In this document: positions 1-14,000 of the stretch, piece by piece | Layout: each line of letters begins with the position of its first letter | Position numbering within the stretch: position 1 is the first letter of the stretch | Assembly (NCBI RefSeq): GCF_028389875.1 | Contig: NC_084663.1 | Location: forward strand, 121,543,801 to 121,607,800 | DNA length: 64,000 nucleotides | DNA from: Rhea pennata | Lineage: Eukaryota; Chordata; Aves; Rheiformes; Rheidae | Direction: 5' to 3' | Position numbers and translations under genes: made by a program | The notes under the pieces: model-generated | The model's database searches: none | What the model was told of the DNA's origin: nothing | What the model saw: the letters and a program-made list of their open reading frames with translations, nothing else

Positions 1-1993
1 TCTTTTGTGATATCCTGGCCTGAGCAAAACAAGGCTGGGTAGAAATATCACAATATCTCTCATAATGTAGAACTGACATGCCAAAGCAACTTTTCCTGAA
101 AGAGCAATGTTTCTAGCGTTTCTTCATACTTTCTATCTGAGAGAATTCTGTAGATACAGGATTTATTTTATGTATTATCTTTCCACCTTTACTACTCAGC
201 TCGGAAGCAGGGGTTGCTCAGCCACAGCCTACTGCTCATGTTAAGGACTGTACAAGCTCTGCTGGAAGCCACCCTACAACCAGCATAGCTGATGAGACAA
301 AAGGCAGGTACAGACTGAGAGAGGAGCAGGGGGGAGCAAGGAGATAATACTGGCCCAGGATAACAGTCCATGGTCTCAGGCAGCCACTTGTTATATTACT
401 CTTATGATTGTAAAGACACTGTGGTAAAGAGAAGTTAGAGTCAGGCTCAGCTTGGCTTCAGGGCTGTTCGTAGAGAGCTTCTCTCCTAGTGGGAGGAGCA
501 GCATGACATAAAGTGGCAAAATGCTCGCCTTGAGACTTAACAAGTGAGCGATAAAGGCTGGCATCTCTGGCAGAGCAGCTGCAGGCATTGGCTTTTCAAC
601 AGCATACAACCCAAAAGGCTGCGTGGGGAGAACGACACAAACACAAGTTGTTCATGTTTGATGTGATGGAGAAGGGGAAGCCAGAGGAAGGACAGAAAGA
701 AAGAGTGCAGGAGTACTTCAGTCACAGAAGATGCAAACTAGTTTTACGCTGGATAGCTTATGTTTTTGACATTGATTTGGACATATCAGCTAATTTACTA
801 TATGAAAAAGGAAAGCAGGAGGTAAAGCTGAAGCTGAAAAACGCTCATAAGCATTCAGCCATGTCAAGTCCCCACTAATGAGCCAAGAACAGTTTATCAT
901 GTATATAAGTACATTTAATTGTTTTTAACAAGCCATATGTAACTTCTGTATTAGAGAGAAGGCAGAAGGCTGGGAGGAAGCACTCGGGATGAGTCTGGAT
1001 CCTGCTATTTAATGCCCTGCTGGCACATGCTCAGATGCCACGGGGATGAAAGGAAGATAAGAACTTAAGAAGACTAGGTTAAACAAACCAATGCCTTCAA
1101 CATCCAGCTACCAGAAAGTATGGCTTCAGGAGAGAAGGAAAGGGCAAAAGATGAACTGATGCCAAGTAGTTTAGTATTTTTCCCCCATGTCTGCTGTTTC
1201 TCATTCACCTTCGCGTCTTCTGAAAAGTTTCTAAATGGGTTCCAGGGCTGAAAATGGGATGCATGTGTACAGGTGCTACTTAAATAATGGAATTTCTTCA
1301 CTCTGCAAAAATCTTGGGTTTAGCCACAACAATTTGTTCACGTGAAGGACATTGGTGGCATTTTGAAAGCCTTTGTGAGAAAAGGAAATGTAAAGGAAAT
1401 TTGTTTCCAGAGAGAATGACAGTTGCATATGGGAGAGAAATTTGAGACATTGTCGCTTACCTTGGACTGAGTTTGCATCTGAACTGTGGTTCAGATCTGG
1501 TTCTCTGCTGGGCTATGGGAAATTTTCAACACAGATCTTCAAGCCCTGAGTATGAGCATGTTTTGCTTTGGTTGTACAAATAAAATATGGGCTTGGAATT
1601 TATCATTAGCAAGAACACTGTCCTACGAATAGAGCAAACCTTGCTCTCACAATCTGTGCACAGACGTGCTACCCAACCCTAAGTAAATCCAGATAGTCAG
1701 GAACGGTGCTAACAAAATATCTCCAGAATACAAAGGAGGACATCCTGTGGGGAGGACAGGAAAATTGTCTTTAGGGAATTAAAGCCTTTCAGTGGAAAAT
1801 ACAGTCTGGTGGGCTTTACAAATGTATTACATAAAACATCTTCTGGGAATAACCTAGTCACAGTAGGTCCTATTTGTGCTGGAAAATAGACTGGAGGTCT
1901 GCAGAATGTCCATTCCTTTTTATGTTCCTGGAGTGATGGAAAATCATTTTAATTTTCTCTATTATTCTGATGAATATACTTTGTTTTTTCTAG
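1..1993 (+). other. Intron 1 or upstream flank of UBASH3A, no gene seen
   Basis: This ends in a pyrimidine-rich acceptor at 1993. I searched it for the expected first exon (about 37 codons with an LLAMGFP-like UBA start and a donor) and found none. Short open frames here have no recognisable content. The start exon is therefore probably upstream of the window. Confidence 0.5.
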
Positions 1994-2047
1994 GCAAAAA
2001 GCCTTGGCTGCTACTGGACAAAAGACAATAGAAGATGCTGCAAAATG
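1994..2047 (+). CDS. UBASH3A: UBASH3A exon: UBA domain core
   Basis: A 54-bp exon bounded by ttttctag and gtaagt. It encodes QKALAATGQKTIEDAAK plus the first two bases of a tryptophan codon. This is the helix-loop-helix part of the UBA domain, with the alternating ALAATG and IEDAAKWL pattern of that fold. It enters with a single G completing a codon from the unseen first exon. It joins 3613 to make the W of WLHSHC. Confidence 0.93.
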
Positions 2048-5000
2048 GTAAGTGCCTATGATTTCTAAGGAGGGCTTCCATATCAAACCTAGTTAAAAAT
2101 ACTTGTTCATGTGGTGATTCTGTCAGTGAGTTTGAATTCAACAGCCATCACCATAAAAAATCCTGTATTCATTTCATTTCATTTTTATTCAGTTTATCTT
2201 TATTTCATTTTAATTCATGAAGAGAAAAAAATAATTGCATTTAACTGCTTATTCTGGGAAGTGAGGTTATTTGCAGAAGACACAAGGTACATCAAAAGCT
2301 GGGGAGAAAGGGTAGTCTTGGGCAAGTGCATTGACTTTTACCCCAGTGGTGATGGTCATCTCATAGGGCACAGGCACCTTCTCGATTTTAAGCCTCATGC
2401 TTATTTATAGAATTGGCCATCAAGGCCTGCTCCTGCCTGTGGTCACCTCTGTGAGCACAGTTATTGCCTCTGCGAAGACAGCTCTGTGCCGCAGTGGGAC
2501 ACAGAGCTCAGACACAGCACACAGACCTGGAAAAGGGGAAAAAAACAGGGAAAATGTGTCAGCCTTGTGGTGGTTATCATTACAAATCCATAGCGTTTCA
2601 GCATGGGGTTAAATGGCACCGACTGAAAGCAGTCAGGGCACTTGTCTTCCCCTGAGAAAGGCTCATATAGAACAAGTTGAAGGGCTGACAGTCAGAGGGA
2701 GGCATGATTTAAGTCAAAATCACTTGTTAGGCTTGAACGTGCTAAGTTTTTCTCTGTTCTGAGACTCCCACTGAGCATCATAAGTTGATAAGTTACTTTT
2801 TTTTATTTTAATCTTCATTCAGATCAAATATAATCTCTTCTCATCCTCTCTTTTATTTTTTTTTTTTTGTTATTGTTCTGTATTTCTGGTGTGGTTTGGG
2901 TTTTTTTTAGTTTTTTTCTTTTTCTTCCATGAAGAAACATTAGAGAATGGCACATTCATCCTGAATCAAGGTAAAATGAAAAAGAGCTTTGTCAGGGACA
3001 TCACCTCCTTTCCAAAAATCACCCCCAACCTAAAAGCCATGAAGCTAAATATACAGCATATGCAGAACAAAGCTGAAGCTTTCATCACCTGGGATATAAG
3101 TTTCTGATTTTCACTTGTGCATTTTCTGGTTTGTCATTTTTGCTTTTATTAGGGCTGGGAAAAAAAAGCGCTTTTTGAGTATATTTTAAAACTTCAATTA
3201 TTTTTTATTCTGTCATTCTTGAACTTTTTCTACCCATTGCCCCCTTTTCTAGTCATGAGAAAGAGGGGAAAATAACCTTGCAACATGACAAAAACTCTTT
3301 TTTTCTGTCTTTCATCTTCAGACATCTAAAAAAGCCTAAGACATGTAATAAAATGCAAACTACACACACACAAGAAAAAAAAAAAAAAAAAAAAAAAAGG
3401 AAACAAAGCCCCAAAGGCCTTTCTCCATTAATTAATATTCCATAGAGAAAATCTACAAGCAGCTCTCATTTTAGCTTTTCATTTCTAATCTCCAGGGAAA
3501 AATAACTTTGTACTTTTTTTTTTTCTACTTTCTGTAGTGAATGTCTTCAAGCAAGGGAATAAAGAGTATGTGGTGCAAACACTTACTTTGTATAATATGT
3601 TCTCAATTTCAGGTTACACTCTCACTGCAACGATCCCTCTTTGGATGACCCAATCCCTCAGGAGTACGCTCTTTACTTGTGCCCCACTGGCCGCTTGCAT
3701 AGCTACCTGCAAGAGTTTTGGAAGGAGAGCAAGCACCACTGCGGGAAAAACAGAGCCCATGAGATTTTTCCACACATCACACTTTGTGATTTCTTCACGG
3801 TAAGGCACAAAAGACATGGAAGGGCCAAATATTGACACTAAGCCACCAGCAGTTGTTTTCTATCAATCAGAACTTCTCCTTGGTGATCAAACTGACATGA
3901 CCCAGGTCCAGACATGAGTGTTAGTTCTACTAGCATATTCAGCCCCTGCATAGGCACTGAGAGCCACTTTCCCAACATATACTTTAGATACCTGACTTAG
4001 ACCTCAGCATGCCTAAAACTTAGGTGCTGGAACAAATCGGATGATTCAGGGTACCCAGATGACATATGTTGATAGGATGTAGCAGGTTTTGGTACTAGGC
4101 CTATGGCAATCTCAAGGAAACCCCTGCCTCCCTCAGAGTGCCCTAACCACTAAGCTGTTACCATGATGGCATGTGTCATTCTTTACCCCTCCTATTGAAA
4201 CTTGGCCATTGAGAAAAAGAGGAAAGCAGAGTGCATGGGAAAGAAGGAGCAAAGAGAACCAGACTCTTTAGTCTAGCAGTGCAACTAAGCCACTTTGTCT
4301 ATAATTTAACATGGAAATCGGGCTCCAGAGCTGGATTTTTAGTGGGTAATTTTCTGCTCTTGAGATGCTACCGTCCTAGCTGAACTTCCAAAAAGTAGAT
4401 GACACTTTAGGGAGTGTCTCAGCAGAGCTGTCTTCCCGTGTTTGGGTTAATGTGCCAATATAAGCAAAGGATAGCAAATTTTCACTGGTCTGGAAAAACT
4501 CTGGAGCCAGCTGGAATCCAGTTTCTGCATGTTCACTATGCTGCACATGAACCGTCAACTGTGTTTGAGATGCACTGAAACAGAGATGAGCTAGAGCAGC
4601 TGGACAAAGTTATCACATTTATCATACTTCCATGCTACACTATGTGACTAAGCACAGGCCATGAAAATAAGAGCATTTTATTGCAAAATATTGAATATCA
4701 TTACCATGTGGCCATTAATCACAACTATATGGAACAAAAACATTAATTAATAACGAATACTGGGCTCTTGAAAGGTGTCAAGTTTAAAGATCTGACCTGG
4801 AAGAGATGCCCGAATTGTAACCCTCATCTCATGCACCTCAGCTGTATTTCAGGTAGCATATTTCTAGGGATAAATGTACCCTCCATGAATATCTGTTGCT
4901 CGTTCTTTGTTCCTGAGCTGTCAGCAAGAGCTAACCAGAGGAGCCTCACACATGGAAAGTGAGACACACTGAACTGACTCCCACCTCTTCCTCCTGGATT

Positions 5001-8000
5001 GTCCCCTCCTGTTTCCTGATCTACAAGTTTCCTGCAGCTCACAGACTTGCCTTGCAGTGCTGGAGCCTAGGGGACAGTGGCTTCCCTATGTGCACTCCCC
5101 AGTTCCCCCCGTAAGGACCAGTATGTCAGTGCCTGTCTTTAGCACATCCCCCCTTAGCTTGTCTGAAGGGAGCTTGCACGGCTTGTAGAAAATGCAGGAC
5201 AACTGTATCATGGTGGTGGCTTGCAGCTGAAGTGTGGATCCACTTGAGGATGGACCACCCATCCAAATGCTTAACAGAGAACAGCTATTTAAGTAGCAAG
5301 TGGAAGTGCTTTAAAAGCAGACACTAAAGAGTTCAGAAGACAGAGATGAGAGAGGGGTGATCAGATCTGAGCACCTGGGCTGAGAAAAAACAAACCCCAG
5401 TCAGAACAGAGTGCAATGGGTGCCAGTTTTGAACCTCCTCCCCAGTTGGATTCTATTTCCTTTTTTGTAGCTCTTTTCTTCTCTTTGGCTCTTCCCTTCA
5501 GCAGCTTGGCCTGATGTAAAGGCTAAATGGAGCAAATAGCTCAGTTAAGGAGAATAAATAGAATAGTAGTGTAGAGGGAGTATTGTTAATGTTCATGTCT
5601 TTGGCTGGATGGCACAAATTTCATCTTTATCTCTTCATTTCTTAAATTGTTTAATTTCCAGTTTTTGCTGAGGCATGTCTTGGTACAAACCTTTAATTTG
5701 CTGTAATCAGAGTATTAAAGATCATCTGACAGATTCCCTGTGAATTTTACTATGTATGTAGCTCAGCATACGAGATTTTGAAGGTTTAATAGAACTAATT
5801 TCAGCTAAAGACTGCAAAATAAAAATACAAATTCTTACTTAGCCTCATTTCAGATCAGCTACTTATCAGAGAGTAAAATCTTTTTGCTCCTTCCCACCTA
5901 GACTAGATACATCTTATGGTAAAAAACTCTGTCTCCTGTTACAGCACCAACATGTTGTGCTGACCAAATTGCCCTATATTAATGATTTTAATACCACGAA
6001 TTTCAGCCCAGTTCACAGATGCACTATCTTTCTCAAGAAATCTAACTTCCATCTTGCTTCTGCTATTACTGTATAAGACAGTCTATGAAAGTGGCTGTTA
6101 ATGTGGTTTGTAAAGCATGTTCTGTTTTCTTCCAGTGCGAAGACCAGAAAGTGGAATTACTGTATGAGACCTTAAAGCGAGTTGGTGAAAGTTTTTCACA
6201 GTGCTTTCCACCGTTCATTTCCCTATCACTACATTCATCCACCAGCTACCTTGGTTTCTTCGTTGATGACAGCCATGCAAATATTCTCAAAGAATTTGCT
6301 ATGGCGTTCTCTGCAGAGGCTTCAGCTTTAGCAGGTAGGATAAACATCAGTGGGCAAATGGGTGGATGGTAGAACAAATGTTTAGACTTGATACTGAAAG
6401 CATCTCTTGTGTCTCTAGGGGAGCTAAGCTGACATTTTACTGCAAGTAAGCACCCTTTCCTCCTATGGGATGGAAAGTAATATGTCTAAGACAGTTTTGT
6501 AGCCTGTTTTAGACTTTGAAGACACAATGCTTTCATCTAGAGGGTTTTGCTTTTCCTGAAATCAGTAGACAAGAAAAACATAAAATGCTAAAAGTCTTTG
6601 TTAATTTTCTCAAGGAAATTCAGGCAAAAACTTTATGTGGCAACCTCTTGGAGGCAGCTGATGGGTAGAGCAGTCCCTCAAAATGGTGCTAGCTGTTGTT
6701 TCAGTGGGCATTTATACTGGATTTTGAAAATGGGTTGAAGATTGTTCATTTCTGAGCTGCTACACAAGCGTTTCTGTGGGACTGGCTTCATTGAGGTTAC
6801 TGCTATCTGATTGTGCTTTTGTATGCATTTCATTTCATGACCTGCAAGACAAAACGGTTGGCTGCGTAAATTGACAGGCTAATGAGATGGATATCCAAGA
6901 TAGGCAGAGATATAATCATGCCTATTCCTAGACATTCATACCCAGCCCCTACTTCTTCTTTCTCTCACCAAGGATCAGTATTATGATTGAGTGAGGGGAG
7001 AAGGAAAACAGAAAAGTTGGGCTTGGAGGAAAAAAAAAATCCTACCTATACCCAGTTCTCTTCGCGTGCAGTCTTGGGAGACAGTAGACCTTTCTGTCTT
7101 TGGAGGTGTTCAATCTCCATGGCCAGATTGAAAAGGAAGGCAGAAATGAAAGAAAGAAGAAATGTAGCCCAGCAGTCCTGGATTTTCCCTGGTGCTCACG
7201 TAGGACCCTCTGCTCTTGAGTCAGTCACCTATTTCCTTTCAGTGGTTATCTGCCAGCTAGTGATCTCCCTCACCCCCCAAATTGCTCATCTGAAGCACAG
7301 CAAGGACAAATCAGGTTTTGACACTCGTATCACAGGTGACTGCAGTACTTTGTACATTAGTGGCTGGCAGGGTGATAAATACAATACGGAATTGCAGATA
7401 TATATTCTACATCAAGCCCCCAGTTCTAGGGAAGAGAAACTTCTGTAAAGTCCTAAGAGCATGCTGGTGCTTTCAGATGCTGGCGCAATGGGCACTGTAG
7501 AAATTTTCCCTGCCTTGTTGTGTATGTTACATGTTGCCAGGGGCTCAAGCCTCACATTGCTGGGTATTGTACAAGCAAAACAAAGGGAATGAAGAGGATG
7601 AAGGAGTGGTGAGACAGTGATAGCAGCTGTCTCAGCACATGAGCAGCCCTCATGGGCAACTGACAGCAGGTCCAGCTTGCCCGAAAGTAAGTCTTTGCCA
7701 AGGAGGAACCAGGGGCCCTGCCTGCCTTCCAGTTTTCTTTAGGGATAAAGGAAAAAAGACCTCTTTCCCTCTTAGAGAAAAAGGACAAAGTACTGCTTCA
7801 ACCACAGTGGTGTGTAAGAGGTCTGCATCCAGGAGCCATCAATCTCTGTTTAAGCATCCTCTCCAGCTTACCTGCCTCTCTGCTGCCCTGGGCTGTAAGG
7901 AGACAGAGCACCAGATTTGGAGTTAAGTTTCCAGTGAAAAAGGCTTGTTCCAGAGCATTTTACTAAGTCCTCCTTTTTAACTGCCCTTTTAGCTCAGACC

Positions 8001-11000
8001 CATCCTCCCTCAGGACAAGCCTGTTCTGCGTGGCTCAGTCAGGACAGCAGCAGGGAAGAGAAAGGGATCAAGCATGCATTGCAACATCCCATTTCTTCCA
8101 GTGACAAAGTCTGTGCAGGAAGATCAGCCTCCTCCCCCCTGTGTTCACCTTCACATCCCCACTGCCTTTTCTCTGCACGCCCCATGCTATTGCCTGCCCT
8201 TGCAGTAGAGCCCTTGCAGGAGCTCCCAGCTACCTTTGCCATCAGCCCGATGTTTCCAACCCCACAACTTGTGTTGCTGTGTGGAGGCCACCACCTTTGA
8301 GGTCACTCTATAAAGTAGGTCGGTGAAGTCCTGGCTAAAAATAACTGCTTCTCCTCCTTCTTGCTGAATGCAAGTTTATTCTTCAACTCTGATCACTTCT
8401 GTAGCCTGGTTTAGCAGGCAGCCATGCCGGCAGCTGAGGATGTGGTGAGCTGCCACATGAGGGAGTGGCAGCAAGAGCCTGGGGTGGAGGGGAGCACCAT
8501 GATCATGAAGGCACGGTGCTGCCAAAGTGTACTCTGTGCAACAAAAGACAGGCCGGAAACCCACCCTAAAGCAGCTGTGGGAGAGGTAGGATGATCTGGC
8601 TCATGAGCCATGAGACCATGCACAAGTTCAGAGTCTCACAGGCACTTTCATTGCCACAGGCTCAGCATTTGTACTTGATTGATTTTTTTTTTTTTTCATT
8701 TTTCCAATGTGGTGTTTGAAAACCAAAAGTGGAGGCCTTGAGCATGCCAAGCAGAAAGAAATGAGGGCCTGGGAGCATGGATGTTACTCACTTCATTGTT
8801 CATTGCACTGGAAGGAGGTGCTCTGCCATAAGATAAGGCAAAGGTGTTCACAGGGTGGTATTGAAGAAGAGGCTTTAATTAGGGCCATGGGAATCATTAA
8901 TGATTCAGACTGGCAGCAAAGCCAGTCACAGAACTAAATCATCTTAAATCAAGTCATTTTTTTTTATTTTTTTTTCTCAGTGAAATAGAGTCAACATATG
9001 GGTTTTGAAAATGTCAAATGAAAATGTCTTTCTGGCCCAAAACAAAGCTTGAAAAGCCAATGAAGTGAAGGGACTGAGGAGGAAATGCTCCTCCACTGTG
9101 CTAACCAGTATTTCAGTAGTTAGACCATTTCCCCAGAGGCTGGGAGACACAACTTCAAAATATTTGTCTACCTGAGGAGACTTGAACCAGTCTGTGCCAT
9201 CTCCCAGGAGAACACCCTACCCAACTTTGTGTAGATTGCGTGGATATGGGGTAACCTTTCCTTAGTCTTTCCTAGTGGAGCTCCTCTAATTTCCCTAGAA
9301 TAACTGATCCAGGGAGCACTCTCACTGTGCTATTGCCCAGCTTTATGTCCTGAGTGCATCCCTGAGAAATGCGTCCTAACCCCTGCTCCAGCGTCAACCA
9401 AGTGAAAGTAGATCACCACTGGAGACAAAAGAGCCTTGGCCCCCGAATAGTTTTGTCTGGGAGATAAAAGTTTCTCTCTCTCCCATCTGAAACTGGGAGA
9501 GGAATTCAAACTTTGTTTGTTCTTCATTGGAGAAAAACAACCCAAAGAACAACAAATAAAATCAAATCCCAGAGGGCAGGTTTTTTTTAAACTGTCTTTT
9601 TCCAGCTGAAGCTCAGAAGCAAATCCAGTCCAGATCTGTGAATATTTTGGTATCATTAAATCTATGATGTTCTGAAAAACATCCACTAAGCACTATGATG
9701 TTTTTCTGTATCATGCAAAAGCATACAGGATAAATCAACAAGAAGAGCATTAGATTTGCTTTTGTTTTATGACACAAGCTGGCTGTTTTATTCCTAGATT
9801 GCCATGTAAAACCCTGCCAAAAGCAGGTCCATCTTACCTTGGCTCACAAGTTTTATCCTCACCATCAGAAGACTTTGGAACAATTGGCCAAATCCATCAA
9901 CCCAGAGGAGGCCTGCCAGTGGGTCGCTGCTCTCTATTCAAGGGATATGCGCTTTGTACATTACCAGGTACTGCCATCAGAGTTATTTAATTTTCTGACT
10001 AACTAATTCAAATCTTTTCTGCAGTCACCTTGCTTTTTTATTTCATGAACAAAATTAGAGTGTGCACAGTACAATATTTCAAAATGCTTGGTTGTTTCAA
10101 GTATCTCTTTGAGGTGAAAAGCTGTACTCTTGAATCAGTGTAAAAGATATCTTTGTGGTAGATCTGATTCAAGGAAAGCTGAACTTACAATGACACATGA
10201 AAATAAAGAGATAGGACACGATCTTTGAACACTTGCTAGAACTGGCCAGACCACAGCTTTGCAGTAAAATTCCATTCAGTAAAATTACATTTTTCTTAAT
10301 TGTTCCAATGCAGGTTAAATATCAGAGAGCAGGGCACAGTTCACTCACTGATGATTTTCTGCTTAAAAGACTATTAATTAAAAACAGTCAACATTTTTCC
10401 TTTTGTCTTTTCCAAATTAAAATTATAGAATGATAAATGGTCGCTATCTTTTTAGTCAGATCTGTATATCATTTTGGAACCAGTCTTGTATTAGATTTTG
10501 GTCACAGTCAGGAAAACTGCAAGTTATCATAGGAAGAGTTGATAATGTTTTACTATATCTGCCTTTAAATGAGTCTGTACTTTTTACAGGAAAAAAGCAA
10601 TTTTTGAATAACAAATACCTATTTTTACACATACTATATATGCATTATTATTTTTTTTCCTTTGCTGTTAAGGAACAAGTTGCAGAGCAGAAAACAGATA
10701 GATTGCTATGTACAGTACAGAGGTTAACAAGCATCCTCCAAAATGGGGCAGCACACACAACAGCCATGACCTGTGTATTTTCCCCCCAGACTCTGAGGGC
10801 TGTCTTCCAGTACAAGCCCCAGAACATCGATGAACTAATGATAAATGCTGGGGACTTCATCTATGTTGATCCAACACAGCAATCTGATGCGAGCGAAGGC
10901 TGGGTGATTGGGACCTCGCATCGGACTGGCTGCAGAGGTTTTCTTCCCGAAAACTACACAGAGAGAGCCAATGAGTCAGACACTTGGGTTAAACACAGGT

Positions 11001-14000
11001 AAATCGTGGTCCCCTCTGTAGGTGCTAGGATTTAATGGGTACTGCTTGCTTTGTACCAGTCACTTGTCATATGGCAGAGTTCATCCATGCCGTGAGCTGT
11101 CAGCCGCCAGGCAAAAGCTGGAGGTGGTGTGGGTAGAGGGGAGGGGAGCGTGCTGAAGCCCTGTAGCTGAAGGGGATGAACCCTTGGGGCCTGCATGGGG
11201 AGCTGGGAGTTCTGCAATAAAAGACATAAGACACGCACCCATAGAAACCCAGAGTGCATTGGTTCAGCTGCTGAAAGGATGACCTGTTTGCTTTTGAATA
11301 ACCTTAACATGCTAATGAATTTTAAAAGACCATGTTCTGTAGTGCAGATTGAGAATCCAGCCTGGCTTACAACTTTCTGCTTTTCTCTTTTATTCTTCTC
11401 ATTTCAAGAGGTTGCAAAGTTAACTTGAAATGGAAAAATGTACCACCTTGAGCCCATTCTCATATTGTTGATTCATCCATATCAACAGGCATTTGCCTGG
11501 CTTCCGGTACTTTGCTCTGTAGCTGGCAGTGCCGCTGCCGCTGATGGTACTTGTAGATTAGATTCAATTTTTCTAAGCAGGAGCTGTAGGTACAGTCCTT
11601 GCTGAGTCCACAAAGACAGAGAGGAGATCCTCAGGTAACATTTCCTGTCAAAGTTCAAACTTTAGAATGGTTACACACAATATATGCAGTCAGTTACTGT
11701 TATTTTAACCTCCTTCTACTACTATGTCCTTGCTACTGGACAGATTCTATCTAAAGAGCAAAGTTATAAAGTGAATAGCAAGTATATGAAGAATACTGAA
11801 TAGAATATGAATCTTGGCTTTTACACTCCTGTATAAAATGTCATGGCTTAAAGATCCCTTCTGTTTGTATGTGTATCCCATGTTTGTATATGTATGTGTT
11901 GCTTCTACTGTTGCTATAGAGAATATGCTTTTGTACCAGCTTCGAGATTTTTCACCCAAACTGAAAATGAACCTAATGTAAAGCTGAATGGAGAAGTTCA
12001 TAATCAAGCTATGTCAAGAAGTGTAACGAATAGACTTTCAGTTCAGGTAATTGTGTTTTTTTCTTACTTTTGTCATGTGTTTGTGCAAATATACTCTTAA
12101 ATAAAAGTATTTAGTACATTTAATATCTTCCTGTTTCTTCTTAATACTGCCATGTTATAGTGTAATGCATATATATATCTATACACATATAAACTCACAT
12201 TATATGGTATAGTATCTCATATATATTTTGTGATATATACTCTTGCCTTTCTTCATACATCTCTTTTTACTCCGCTCATAATACTGCAACATATAAAACG
12301 TCTGCTCAGCTTTCTCTGTGCACAGACTTAACAGGAAGCTGCACAGAGGTGTAGGTATAGGCCTCACAAGCAGGGTACAGACACTGGGACAAATGTTTTT
12401 CTCAAGTTACATATTCCCTTGTGTTTCAAAAGAGTTCATAGCAGAGTAAATAGAGCAGAGTTAGTTAGCTGTTACTTTTATGACCGATTTCTAAGGATTT
12501 TGCTTGAATGGTTTACATAGCTCCGGATCTTAGCACATTTAAATGTTTTATCTCAGCATGACTGTATGAATGTCTGTAAGAGAGACAGTCTGGCAAGAGT
12601 TGCATGTCCTAGCCCTGGATCTCTAGTGCTCTTTTCCCCTCTCACCTGGCTCAGATCTGTGGCAGAGCCACCTCCTGGCCTGAAGACTGCAGTCTAGGAG
12701 TTTCCCCAGCCTCTGAGTTCCTCCCAGGCAGAGGAGCAAGACCACAAAAACTTTTACTTTGAACTCTGACCTTTTCGTGGGGGCTGATTAGTGTCTTATG
12801 GCATAAATGAAGTTCTATTCTGTAGCAGAATACATGAATATAAATCTCATAACGCTTCTTAAGAATTCCCTTCTCTGCTTCTGAAGATACATATCTCTAA
12901 CTTCAGTGTTGCAGCAGTGATACTGTGATAGGTTAGTCTTGAGAAAATTCTAAGCCTTTGACCTGTTCCTCTTTCTTTATCTTTTCATTTGTAACTATGT
13001 GTGTTCTAAACTACCTCAAAACTACTTAGAATATATTTATAATTCCATGAAATCTGTTTTAAAAAATAGCCACAGAGGAGATCTAAGTTCACTGTTGACT
13101 TGGCCAAATACAGTTATGAAAAGCATAAAGCAGCTAAAATTACTGTTTTCACTGGGAAAAGAAGGATGTGCTTCCTGTTAGTCCTAGAGCTGTCTGTTAA
13201 CCAGTTTCCCTCTTTTGTTTATACCAGCCATATAATATGTAATAAAATTATAATTATTTCCCATACAAGGATTAAAAGATTTTTTTATCAGCACTACCTT
13301 TTACTAGTGTAAATGTAGAGTTAAAACCTAATTTGTAGTCAATGAAAGTCAGAGATGTCTTTTCTTTGCCTAAAATGGAAAGTTGATCAGGCTTACTAGG
13401 TGTCCTAAAGATATTCCTCTATTATAGCTGCTCCTTTCTCTCACTTGCAGTGATTCTTTGTGCTCTGAACCTTTCAGGAACAGACAGCTGTCCTCGCTCT
13501 GTTGGGCAGCATCTAGACAATGGAATCCAGACCTTTTATGTAGGTTAATATAATACCATAACCAAAACCCATTTTTATACAGCTTTCTCAGAACACCACT
13601 CTCCGAAGAGGCCTCTTGGTGATGCGCCATGGTGAAAGAGTTGATCAGGTTTTTGGGAAGTCTTGGCTTCAACAGTGCTTAACTGCAGATGGTGAGTAAA
13701 ATAATGGGAGGCTCTTACCAAATTAAAACCAAAAACATTTGACCCCCATTCCCAGGGATACAAGAAATTCAGTCTCCCACAGGTAAATCCAAGTGCTGAG
13801 ATGGAAGAGTGCATTACATTGAAAAGTCAGACACAACACTGCTTTGACCTGCACATAATCAATATTTAACACACATATCATGTCCTACATATTTATCAAT
13901 TCTACAGAACAAAGCTCTTGTGGTACTACTCATGTATCTTCCTGAGGGATGTACAAAATCTCTGCTACTAGGTACCCAGTTGATCTAGGTGGTTTTTATC

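Noticed and set aside
575-610. Possible UBASH3A first exon (gcaggcattggcttttcaac reads AGIGFS, slightly like the UBA start)
   Set aside because: No start codon in frame at a sensible distance, no donor at the expected place and the match is only a few residues.
6987-7448. 153-codon open frame in a UBASH3A intron
   Set aside because: No domain, no splice sites in register with the gene, no recognisable homology.
10430-10789. Open frame extending upstream of the SH3 exon
   Set aside because: It contains the pyrimidine-rich acceptor at 10781-10789 and AT-rich sequence; the exon begins at 10790 by splice site and homology.
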